Assembly (NCBI GenBank): GCA_000320545.1
Contig: ADNK01000007.1
Coordinates: 15,001-72,500 of the forward strand
Reading direction: 5' to 3'
DNA: 57,500 nucleotides
DNA from: Bigelowiella natans CCMP2755
Taxonomy: Eukaryota > Cercozoa > Chlorarachniophyceae
A program made the translations under genes and the position numbers. Each line of letters opens with the position of its first letter. Within the stretch, counting starts at the first letter, position 1. Positions 40,890-51,525 of the stretch are shown in pieces. The notes beneath the pieces were generated by a model. That model did no database searches, was not told where the DNA came from, and worked only from the letters and a program-made list of their open reading frames with translations.

Positions 40890-41923
40890 AACTTAACAAG
40901 GTCTCTAAATACCATGGTGGTTTTGCCTAGTTGTGTGCGAGGATGACGGGCTGTGCTGCATAGCTCAAATTTTTGATGCCATGGACGATGCGATGAAAAC
41001 TGAGCATAGATTCAATAGACATTTTTGCAATGTGTAACTTGCTCCCTTATTTGCTTCGCGCATCAGACCACACGCTATATTGAGCTGCATAGCCCACCCT
41101 ACAAAATTGCATTGTGAAAAAAACGCAAAAAATGTGAAAGAATGCTACAGCCGCTGTCAAAGTGGAACAGTGTTATATCGTATCAGTTCTCGGATTACAG
41201 TGCAGTGTGCAACGATTTCAGTCAGCAATGATTGCGTCTACACCAGACACTTGACGCATCCGCATTTTGAAGAGGCACGCACACAGTAGTTATGAAGCAT
41301 GAGTAGTAATTTTTTCTGGCTTTTATGTGAGGCATGCAGATTTATTTGCACTAGAATGACATTGCTGTGTTGCCTGGATCCATTCATTGTTGAATTGCTT
41401 GCGACAAAGCAAGCGAGTAATTGCGCGCTCAGATCACATGCATCCATGTGCATCATTTTGGGGCTCCTCATCATTCATGCGTTTCACCAACAAGAGCCTA
41501 CTCCAGGACATGCCAGTATTTTTGACCGCACTTGAACGCACATGTCAGCCTTTTCTGTGCTGAGAATTGGGGCGAGCATTTGTTTCCACATGCAACTAGA
41601 CAAGGCCCAGATGTCAGATTTCAATCATCAAACTTGACATCAGAGTTAGCGCAAAGCTACATTTACACCTTTGTACGACACAGCTTGCCGAGCCATCGAA
41701 ATCGCATCAAGAAATCACAAGTTAATGCTAACTACTGATAAGTCTAGAAGTAGCATGCATGTATCAGCGCTCACTGCTGTCACGAATTTCCCAGGCATAC
41801 CTTTCAAGAAACGTTCTGTGCGTGTACATATGTCCGGGATTTTCATCGCGTTCATCAACTTTGTGGTGCAATTCAGTTTTTGCACGAAATTGATATACGA
41901 CATCACTGTGCATGTTGTTCTGA
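40890..41923. other. Intergenic, nothing recognised
   Basis: Between the receptor-like gene and the methyltransferase stop. Frames are short and unsupported; the sequence is rich in TGCATG and CACA strings similar to the belt at 24.7-26 kb. Confidence 0.5.
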
Positions 41924-44463
41924 CTAGCTTGTCGATCTGTCCTGCGGCACTTCCTCCTTAGAAGCACCATCACTCTTGATGAATGCCAATCGGTAAAAAG
42001 TGACATTCTTGCCCTCCCTGGCGACCTCAGTCTCAGTCTTGGCGGCTGCGAATCTAGGTGCATTCGCCAGCTGGGACAGTAAGTCTTCTTCTTCTGATGA
42101 TTTGCAAAAATAAATTCGCAGTATTTGTGAGAAAACACGTCGACGGAGAAGACTGCCACAAAACCTTCTGCCCTCTTCTTATGTGTGACCATACAGATGT
42201 GTGTGTGTGTGTGTGTGTGCTTGTGTTTGCGTGCGTTTGTAACGACATAGTGACGAATCGAATGGTATCCATTTCGCACACCACCCCTGCTCTCAATGAG
42301 CTACTTTTACTACGTTGAGTATTCCTGGTGAGAAACCGCTGGTCCCTGAGAGTGAGTCCCTTCCTCTTTTGACTCCTTTCCATCCTAGTATCCCCTTCCT
42401 TCCTTGATATTGTGGCGTTGCTACTCCTTGATAATTAAGGGATTTCAATTGATTTTTTTTCATAGGTACGAAATTATCAAAGAACTGATGCTGTTGCCAT
42501 GCGACATGGCGAACCCTATCGGTGCTATCGTAGACACTCACTTCTCTCTATTTTCTGCTGATTTTGTTTATGATGAGGGTGAGGAATCACATTGGCATAG
42601 CAGCGACAGCAGGCCTGAAGTCCTTGTGCGCGTTAAACTGCTTCCAAATCCTCAGGGCAACATCTGCGGCATTTGTCTGGGAATAGAAATAGCCCCCTTC
42701 CTTTAGGGCCTTTGCAATCTTTTCCACAAGCTGTGGCCGGATTAGAAAGTCTTCTTCGGAACCGAATTGCGAATTACCACCCACTGCCTCTCGTACCCCT
42801 CTCATATTTATCTCTGCTGTTTCAGCCATTGCCTCGGAGGGGTAAGAAAAGGGGGTTGGAAAGTGAATGCTTATTAAGGCTACTTCGACAGCTCTTTGCT
42901 GCTGCTGCTGCTGCTGCCGCTGTTGGTGGAGGAGTACACGGTCAAGGAAGGAGAATGCGTCCTCCAAATGGAACGATGTGCAGTTGGATAGGGACAGGTA
43001 TGAAGCGACTCCCGATGCACGTTGAATCTGATTCCAAACGTCGTATCTCATACGAATCTTCTATACCTTCATGAATCTGAGCATGCTTCTGTCTGTGACG
43101 ATGTTAATGTGTGTTTATGTGTCTTGAAAGAAGAGGCAGCAAATAATAAATGATTGTAGCTCACACTATGTGCGATGGTCACACTCGCTCCATCAACGAA
43201 TAGTCTAGGTTGCTAATACCAAAATGGGATGGCAGTCAACTCCGATCCACTTCATCTGGCCGCTGTTGATATTGGAGAAGTAGTACGGCTCAAGTACAGA
43301 TGAAGACAACGACAACGTAGGCTCTTCCCTCCCGTCCTGCACTTGTTGTGACGTCTTTGACCGCTCTGTTGTTGCTGCTGATACCCCTGCGCCCTGTGTT
43401 TGCGCTGCCATTCCTAGCACAAATGACCCGAACCCGCAGCCTATCTCGATAGTGGTGGTGGTGGTGGTGGTGGTGGTGGTGGTAGTAGGTGCAAAAGGAG
43501 GTGATGGGGAGAAGGGGAGCATGGAGGAAAGAATCATAAGAATGAGAAGAAGAAGAAGAAGAAGAAGAAGAAGAAGAAGAAGGGAAAGAAGGAAAATGTT
43601 CCATTGAAACGAGAGATTGATTATAGAGAAGAATAGACTTAGCAGATCTATGTGCATCGATTCAGGACTGACCGAGGTCGATACCCACTCCAAAGTCGGT
43701 ACTATCCACACTATCGTTGTTTTTGTCTGAGCTGTGCTCCGGAGGAAACAGAGTTCTCAGATCCAGAGGCCGCGGTAGGGGAAGGGATGGTTCCGAACCA
43801 TCTTCTTCGACTTTATCAGCATATGCCGAATGATGTAAGGGCGCTACCACTTCTCCTCTCTTCGTTGTTTGAGGCGGCTTTGGTATCTGCCTCGAGAATC
43901 GCCACAGAAGCAGTTGAGGTAGTGCCCTGATGCAGCCAAACTAAGGAGGGGTCAGTAGAGGAGGAGGAGGAGGAGGAGATCACCCACTGGAATGAAAATA
44001 AGGGGGAGGCCAATATATAATGTGTCATGTGTGTGTGCACGCGTGCTTGTGTACATAAACGCGCACTCACACAGATTCGAAGAGCCCATTCCTCTTTTCT
44101 TCTTCATTTTCTTCTTCTTCTTCTTCTTCTTCTTCTTCTTCTTCCTCTTTTTTTGATAAAAGCATCATACCGTTCCTTCTTGGATTTCTCTCACGGCCTC
44201 CAGCTCCGCACGGATCAGGCCTTACTTAATCAATCACGAGCATTAGGAGAGAACACCATATTCACGCACATCCATACACGCACATGCAGGGAGAGAGAGG
44301 GGGGTGGGAGGGGGAGAAATGAGCTTCAACATTTGCTTCGTTACAAATCGATGGTGCAGCAGCTTCACTCATCATTCTCATACGTACGACCTGCAGCCTG
44401 GGCCTGTCGCTCTGACGATGGAACTACATTGAGAATGTCCTTGAAAAGGCTTTCATTGGACAT
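41924..44463 (-). CDS. TrmB-type tRNA (guanine-N7)-methyltransferase
   Basis: Nine exons join in phase to 405 codons: 44463-44391, 44220-44171, 44093-44073, 43926-43851, 43810-43673, 43440-43220, 43027-42591, 42345-42314, 42093-41924. Family marks in order: LPLPRPLDLRTLFP before the fold; SAM-binding motif I GIDLGCGFGSF (about 116-125); KWIGVDCHPIL at the end of the next strand, like the IGIEVH of TrmB; HLEDAFSFL; HFPTPF (248-253) in place of FFPDPW; FLIRPQLVEKIAKALKEGGYF; and the substrate-side tail KTETEVAREGKNVTFYRLAF. TrmB/METTL1 make m7G46 in tRNA. The core is diverged (PDPWPK is not conserved), so substrate is not certain. A CAG-encoded Gln tract (228-237) and a Ser/Gly/Thr-rich insert after motif I are unusual. 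Intron 5 is filled with (GAA)n and (GGT)n repeats. Confidence 0.78.
42199..42220. repeat. (TG)n microsatellite in intron
   Basis: A TG run in the last intron of the methyltransferase gene. Confidence 0.9.
43453..43483. repeat. (GGT)n repeat next to splice acceptor
   Basis: In gene sense this is an ACC run ending about twelve bases before the acceptor (43441-43442) of the methyltransferase motif-I exon. Confidence 0.95.
43542..43583. repeat. (GAA)n repeat in intron
   Basis: About 14 AGA/GAA units, reading TTC in gene sense, in the same intron as the GGT repeat. Confidence 0.95.
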
Positions 44464-44828
44464 CCCCGCCAAGGCCAGCTTCCCGGCAGTGGCTGCTCAG
44501 GACGCAGATAAGGAGGAAGAATGCGAATAACAGTGAGAATAGAGACAGAAATCGAGAGGGAAATGAAGTTGTCATCTTCTCTTCCTCAAAAATTTTTCTC
44601 ACGATGCATCTTATGCTTTCTCTTTAAAAATCGAAGGATCTTTGGATTACTACCTAGAGCCCGTCGTGTGCCCATTGGACTGATAAAACACAACAATCAA
44701 CACAGTAATTAGGGTCGTTGATTGATAGGTTTTATAGGCACTGCTGCCGATGAATGGATTTGCAACCGTGCGTGTCCACGCACGTATTTTCATGTGGGCA
44801 GTGTGATGTGGACATGCGATATGGTGCC
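44464..44828. other. Short intergenic region
   Basis: About 365 bp between the methyltransferase start and the stop of the next minus-strand gene; expected to hold the methyltransferase promoter. Nothing specific seen. Confidence 0.4.
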
Positions 44829-45028
44829 TCAATGCACAAAGGTTGGTGAATATTGCCTGCGAGCCCACATACGGAATGCCCCCTAGTATCATCGGAAAAA
44901 CAGCAGAAGCCGCAACAAATATATTTATAACATAATCATAACACACACACACACACACACACGCAAGCACGGCTCGCTATCTTCAAACATTCCTCCATCC
45001 CTCCCTCCCTCCCTTGCCTTCTCCCTAA

Positions 45029-45059
<31 letters not shown>

Positions 45060-47545
45060 TTCTCCTTTTTGAAGAGCCAACCTCGTTAAGCCCTAATTGT
45101 ATCTTCGCTTCCAGACGCCACATAAGTTCCTTGTGGCGGGCCATTCCCGAAAGCGACATCTGCATTGCTGTATCCGCCACCAAATGCACATCCATCTCAT
45201 CGATGGCGGGCAAGCTGTGCGAAAGGATGAAGACTTCGAGGGGGGGTGATAACACGCCGATTAAACTCGCTTGCACAGCTAGTTTCGCAAGTTGTTTGGG
45301 ACCGGGCAGCAGCTTCGATTGGGGAGGAGACGACGATGAAGGAGGAAGAGGAGGAGGAGGAGAAGGACAAGGCTCATCGATTACTTTTATGTGTTGAAGG
45401 TTACGATCTTCTTGTTCTTGTTGTTGCTGTAGCAAACGTTCGTATTGCTTTAGTGATGCTGTGGGTGTGGACATAGCTTCCGACAAGCCTTGCTTCATCG
45501 CAATGCTTAGAGGGCTCGAAGGTGCAAATCTGAGGAAGAAGGCTGTAGCTCAGTACCAAGTTGAGAACAACGCAGATGTTACTTAATCACACGTAATATA
45601 AATACTATTAATCAGCCCTACAAAATTATTCTTTTTTATTTATATTCCTTTCTGTCATCGATCGACCGAAATCTCATGCAATAAATAGAAGTCACAAAGT
45701 TGGGCGCCGTCCGCAGCCTCGTTGCCTACCGTTGTTCCTGCATGTTGGCAAGTGTGTCAAGCAGTCTCTCAAGTGCGAACCCGGATTGCCCCCCCCAACT
45801 GTAAAGCTTTCGAGCCTCCGCGCGGGTCTTCCGCCTGAACAGCTGTTGTGACAGCTGAGTCAGCTGACCGAGCAATGCAGGCAACAATGATCGCTTTGTA
45901 TCATCATCATCATCTTCTTCTTCCTCTTCTTGCTGCGTTCCATCTTCTCTGGCCATGACCAGCTCGATCGCCTGCGAGAGCTTGCTGAAAAGTGCCGGAA
46001 ATTGTACCAGAGAAACAACTTCTCTTCCCCCGCTGCTGCTGCCACCAGGTTTGTCGATGCTGTCTCCATCGGCTAGCAGCTTAGGAATGACGTGCTGAGC
46101 GAGGATGGATTTGACCGAAGAAGTCGTCAAAATGGAGGCTTGTGAAAAGCGAAGCATCAAGTTCGCAAGCTCGAAGACGCTAGCACTGGGACAAACAAAA
46201 GCTACAGATTCAGCCTACGGAAGCCAAAGGATGATTACGATAAGCACCAATACACATCCAAAAAGATAAATGTATGGAAATAGAAATATAACATGACGAT
46301 TGTCCTAACAGTATTAGTAATGCTTGGAACGACCACGTGATCTCTGATTTGTGGCGTCATCATCCCTGCGTTGCTGACTGTCTGTGAAAGCCCAATGAGC
46401 TGCAAACATCCAAATAGCACACGCACGCATGAATGGACATCTTTCACCAAGTGAGTGCAGTGAGGGTCTTATTATCGTGAAAGATATTGCTGTATTGCTT
46501 CGTTGTATTCTATTATATCCTACACATACTTGTGGTGCGGTGAGATTTCTTTGGGCTGCTCGCTCAACCTGATCTCGGAGGGCTGCGAAGAGCCGATGCG
46601 ACCGACATCTTGCCCCTCCCAGCTGTTTGGAAATCTGAAGCAATTCCGGGTTTCCGATGCGCTAAGATAAATAAAGGAATCAGAATTCTATGTTCGCTGA
46701 ACAGTGATACATGTTGCTGGCAAAGGTAATAGGAACTTGGGATTTGTGTGTGGATGCTGCTGGAGTAGAAGTCAACTTCCTTCCCAGCACTGCTAAAATT
46801 AGGTAAAGGTTAAAACTACTTCTGTTTGACTCTCAATCCTCGCTGCCAATCTTTCACCAAGGATGTCCACGAATAGGCTTGCGTCTATCTCCACATCTTG
46901 TAGAACTTGCCTTAGGAGCCTGTCGTCCGCGACAATGTCGTCGATTGAGTAGCCTCTTGTTATCATTGCTTTCCACACTTTGGCTAGAACATTATTAGAG
47001 GTATTAGAGCCCCTGCCTGCAGATAAAGCATCGCTTTCTATTGTTTCTTCGAACCCGAGGCGGATGGAAACCTTACCCAACCCGCACAAGTTCACTTTGC
47101 TGTCCGTGCTGTCCTTCTCCCAACTGTCATCGGCGATGTAATCGTGATTCATTTTGGGAGATTTCCCCCCTAGGCTTTGGATGCATAGATTGCGCCTTTG
47201 TAATCGACGCCAATGAAAAACCGGGCCGCACCTCCACCCAACGCCGTCTGATTTTAGATGAAATCCCATCATCGCTGTTTGCCGCCTTGGCAACATCCTA
47301 TTTTGCTGAGTGAATGCACTAGTCTTGCTGGGCTCGAGGCACATTATCCGTCTTCCTAATTTTCCTCCTGTGCTCCTCTTTCTCTCTATCCAAACTCCAT
47401 CCAAGGATCTGAAAAGTAGCCAGAGTGTGGCCACTGCTATGAGAGCGAAAGCAGCATGTGAACGCCCACGACTCCTCACCCTGAAGATGGCGGGAGTTGG
47501 GGCGGCCGTCCCGACTTTCAACTCTCGAATATACACCCCGTGCAT
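44829..47545 (-). CDS. 644-residue helical protein, unknown function
   Basis: Six exons join in phase: 47545-46820, 46661-46530, 46399-46310, 46214-45730, 45529-45082, 44882-44829. The start follows an in-frame stop directly. A basic N-terminus and one hydrophobic helix (AAFALIAVATLWLLF, about residues 31-45) could be an organelle or membrane anchor. The rest is largely helical in units of about 35-45 residues (VWKAMITRGYSIDDIVADDR, SHRLFAALRDQVERAAQRN, LIGLSQTVSNAGMMTPQIRD, ELANLMLRFSQAS, SLLPALLGQLTQLSQQLFRR, MARHKELMWRLEAKIQ), broken by acidic, Gly-Ser and Pro-Ser low-complexity linkers. This recalls organellar RNA-binding helical-repeat proteins (OPR or FASTK-like), but I see no RAP domain or clear repeat signature. 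The 18-codon last exon is the least certain. Confidence 0.65.
45025..45057. repeat. (TC)n microsatellite
   Basis: A TC run in the last intron of the helical-protein gene, with a CCCT/CCTC-rich lead-in; a (CA)n run is nearby at 44941-44962. Confidence 0.95.
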
Positions 47546-47996
47546 TCACGGGGTGCGTTGGATACATTCATGGGGTAATCGATCTGTGGATGGAGAGGAG
47601 GAGGAGAGGTGTTGCCTGCCGCATGCACAGGTCCCTTTTTTGGAATATATGTTCGGTCGGAAAAAGGCTGCTGTTGTTTCCCTGCTCACTTGCGACATTG
47701 AAATTATGTTGTCGCACATTCCTAAACCAATGCCTTCTCCGCAACGCAATCCCCAAAATAGCCGCACAGAATAGTTTGTCCAGAAATAGGTGGGGATTAC
47801 GAGGAAAGACAATGTATTTCCTTGTCGCGATACAGGAATACCACCCTAGCCCTTGGTCCGTCACCAGAGCTGCTCACTGGGCCGTGAAGACAGACTCAAC
47901 GTACGAGTAGAGCAGAGTATGGCGCACCAAAATAACAGCTTACCACGTCAGGGAGAAATGACGGATTGGGAGATAGAGCGAGGGTGATAGGGACAT
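47546..47996. promoter_or_regulatory. Divergent intergenic region
   Basis: About 450 bp between the helical-protein gene (-) and the small membrane-protein gene (+). Must contain both promoters; no element recognised. Confidence 0.35.
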
Positions 47997-48278
47997 GTGT
48001 GCTTCTTCGAAATTCTTCTCGATGGCATGGGAGACTCTAAATTCTCTATTTTTCTATACATAGTTAGGATGCTTAGTGCTGCTTACCGGTGGGTGAAGAA
48101 CACGCTGCCTAAAACTCAGACGGCGTGGCTAAAGGTCATGTGGACGGTTGGGCTCTTCGTAGGGGGAAGCCTTGCAATCTACAATTTTGAAGATGTGAGA
48201 GTTGCAATGATTGGCGAAGACACTGCTGCCGCCGAGGGCAAATCCGATAAACCTAAGACACTACCACCCCCAATGTAG
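47997..48278 (+). CDS. Small single-TM protein
   Basis: An open frame of up to 93 codons; internal starts at 48027 or at the Met of MLSAAYRWVKNTLPK are equally possible, the latter giving about 69 residues. The product has a short basic amphipathic start, one membrane helix (VMWTVGLFVGGSLAIYNF) and a hydrophilic acidic, Pro-rich tail ending KTLPPPM. The size and layout suit a small subunit of a mitochondrial or plastid membrane complex (for example a TOM-like subunit), but nothing diagnostic is present. Confidence 0.45.
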   Translation: MCFFEILLDGMGDSKFSIFLYIVRMLSAAYRWVKNTLPKTQTAWLKVMWTVGLFVGGSLAIYNFEDVRVAMIGEDTAAAEGKSDKPKTLPPPM

Positions 48279-49381
48279 ATCTGAGCTATGATGCTTCAAG
48301 ATTATTGAAGCCAGCTGTCAATTGTGAGAGAATGCTTGGTTCGCCGCTATGTACCTAGTTTATTAATCCCAGAGTGCATTCGTGCGTATCTTGCACAAAC
48401 CACTTCGTCCAGAATTCAGAGTTTACATTAGACAGTCCTTAAGCAAACGAATAGTGAATGCGTCATGCAAAATTATTGTCAGTGTTAGCAAAAGTACAAA
48501 TTTACCCTACTAAAATTTATCGCCGCGTCTGTACTTGCTTATTGTTGCTGTACACGACTTCATGCTTGCTTGTACTGTGCGTAGTAGTACTATCTACGTG
48601 ACACATCATCATACGACTGTTTACACTCACACAGACATTCATCCTAAATACGCACCATATATATATACAAACAAAATGCAAATAGATGCACACATCGTGC
48701 GGACTTGATGTACGTACGTGCAGGGGATGACATATAGACAACACGATATGCATGTACATTACAATAATTACAATTACGATACGCGATGCAAATTGTAGCC
48801 TTAAGTCTATATGCTACCTAGCTACACCCATATGACAAGAATATGCATTCAATATATCTAGACACACTTAGATTTGTACACACGTGACACGCACGGTCGA
48901 TTGCGACTATTAGAGCTAAGCTGCGCCGCAAGCACCTTCATTTATGTGCGCTACTATTAGTTCAGTGCGCATCGTGCATGCATCAAGCTGAAGGCGATTT
49001 TCGGAACACATTCAGATATAGATAAACTTCTATGGATAGTATAATATGGCATCCTTCATTGTTTTATGTGTTTATTTGTAGAAATATGGTTATGTATATA
49101 TGCTTCAAGCTCTGCAGTCTGACGTAATAACTACGAGCATCCAAGAAAATCATTGACGATATCGACGGAGTTATGAGTATCATGAACGCCGACCGTATTC
49201 GTTTGAAATGCAGCTTTTCGTTATCTAATTTTGGAGCTTGTGTGTAATGCAATCATCACTCGTTTACCAATAGGTCGGCGCCGGCGTCGGTGCCTGTGTT
49301 AGGCAACACAAAAATAAAGTTACTCTTGGAATCATCGCCATTACTTATGGAAAAACTAACAATTCACAAGTGTGCATCCGC
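48279..49381. other. Intergenic, AT-rich, no gene seen
   Basis: Between the small membrane protein and the RAE1 stop. No supported exons. Confidence 0.5.
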
Positions 49382-49522
49382 TCAAACCTTTGGCGAAGCC
49401 TCTCCACGAGTTGCTCGAATCATTAACTTCGGCCTTATCTGTGCAGTAGGAGGAGGAGGCGGAAATGATGCTTGGTGGTCGGAAGTTTTGAGGGAAAATT
49501 AAAGTGTTGATGCCGCACATAT

Positions 49523-49553
<31 letters not shown>

Positions 49554-50309
49554 GCGCGCGCGCACACACTGATTCACTAGGACGCTTGTATGCACGAATA
49601 CACTGCATTACCCCTTGCTGTTTGAGTGTTTGCGCCATTGCATGGCCACGATGCCAGTCGTAAGATGCCTGGAAACCAGAGAGGAAAGTCATGACGATGA
49701 TCACGTAGACGCCCGCCCCCCCTCTCTAACCCTCCCCTTCCCTCTCTTTTATCCTTGTCCAATCTCTCACCGAGTAAGCGAACAGTGTGCCATCTGCGTT
49801 GAACGCGCAAGAGGAAACGGGCATGGAAGACCGTGCTGACATCTTCAATCTAATTCGTGAAAGATAACACAGCAAAGAAGCTATGACCAATGTGCATGTA
49901 CGATTGTGCCGATGACCGCGTGTATTTGGAGGGGATGAGCGAATCAGCAATGCAATTGTGGATCTCCCTCTCTTTTCGGTGGCGAGAAAGCAAGGACCTC
50001 GACTTGGAATCTTTGTCCCAGAAGCAAAAGCTACCATCAGATCCAACGGTTGCGAGGGTACCGGACTGCGGGTGGAGGGGAACATCAACACAGTCACATC
50101 ATCATCATCATTATTACCATCATAACTTGCATCATTGAATCAATGAATGTTTTTGGCGTTCGAGAAGCAGCGGAACAGAGGGAGATAGACGGAAGGTAAA
50201 TTCTTGTTATTCCAAAGATGAGGGGGTGACAGCAGCAGCAGCAGCAGCAAGCAGCAAGCAGATACTCTACCGGATGAAATGCGATATCGTTGACAGGATA
50301 CACCTCACT

Positions 50310-50344
<35 letters not shown>

Positions 50345-50551
50345 TATAATCAATTAAGCATTTTAATAAATATATATTATTATTGTCAATTTAGTAGCGA
50401 TGATGACGATAATAATAATTGCGAGCATGACTTCTTATTGGAATCCTCGCAAACAAAGAAATAGAGAAGCAATTGTGTGACGGAGAGAGCGGTTTGTGCA
50501 ACAACAGCACTCTCTTCGGCAGCATTTTTAACTTCTTTTGCATCATCATTG

Positions 50552-50582
<31 letters not shown>

Positions 50583-50779
50583 GACATTCAAAATTGTTAT
50601 ATAACCAGTTGTTGGGCATCGTGCCTTGGGTATTGACTCGGTGACATTTGAACGCAAAATTCTTCTTCGTGTCTTCAGTCATCGCAAACACACCATGAAT
50701 CATTTCACATGCACGTTGTGTGTGTTTGTTGGCGTGTATCGTGGCCGTGTTATTTGATTTGATTTGATTTGATGTGTGT

Positions 50780-50818
<39 letters not shown>

Positions 50819-51491
50819 GCGATTGTTGTTCAAATAAAGAACAAACGCTTACCTGCTTCGCTAATGTACTCGACGCTGACCCGGCCTTCATTTGCACCTT
50901 TGTGTTTCCATGTGATGAGTTATTCTGAAACGTCACTGCGTATCTTCGTTATATCATGTTTGGCCAAGTACCTATGCAGCAACCCTTACAATCGCGGAAA
51001 ATGCTGACGCTAAAATTAGGGGGGGAGAGGGATTACGGTACAAGGAGTGAGTTTCAATTCATGGTGATGATAGAGCCGGTATTTTGCCGAAGAATACTGA
51101 TAACTCTTTATCCTGATTCATCGGCGTATTTTCCATTGCCCATGATAGCATTTTGCTCATCGATGCTCTTACTTACCCAACGTTCCAAAACTCAAGCGAA
51201 AATGCCGTTATATTTGTCCTGTGAGGCGACCAATGCACTCTCGCAGGACAAAAACGAATCGATATTTTCAGTGCTGTATTGTTATTGTTCCTATGTGTTG
51301 CTTCTTTGACCTTCGCAGTTGGCTCTTTAGTTGTGAGACTTTCTCCTTTGAACATGGCATTGTTTGTCAGTGGCGTGATTTACACGTCGTTGCTATATTT
51401 GGAAATCGCCATCTTCATCATCAGCATTCCCGTATCGACCACCACCAGCATAAGAAGTAGCATCTACTACGACTAAAAACGTTATAGCTCA

Positions 51492-51525
<34 letters not shown>

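Noticed and set aside
42467-42581. Plus-strand exon-like frame (YEIIKELMLLPCDMANPIGA) with good splice ends
   Set aside because: It lies inside an intron of the minus-strand methyltransferase, whose joins all agree in phase; no plus-strand partner exons found.
50386-50605. Asp-run extension of RAE1 through the (GAT)n repeat
   Set aside because: A donor at 50605 gives the phase required by the next conserved exon, so the repeat is intronic.
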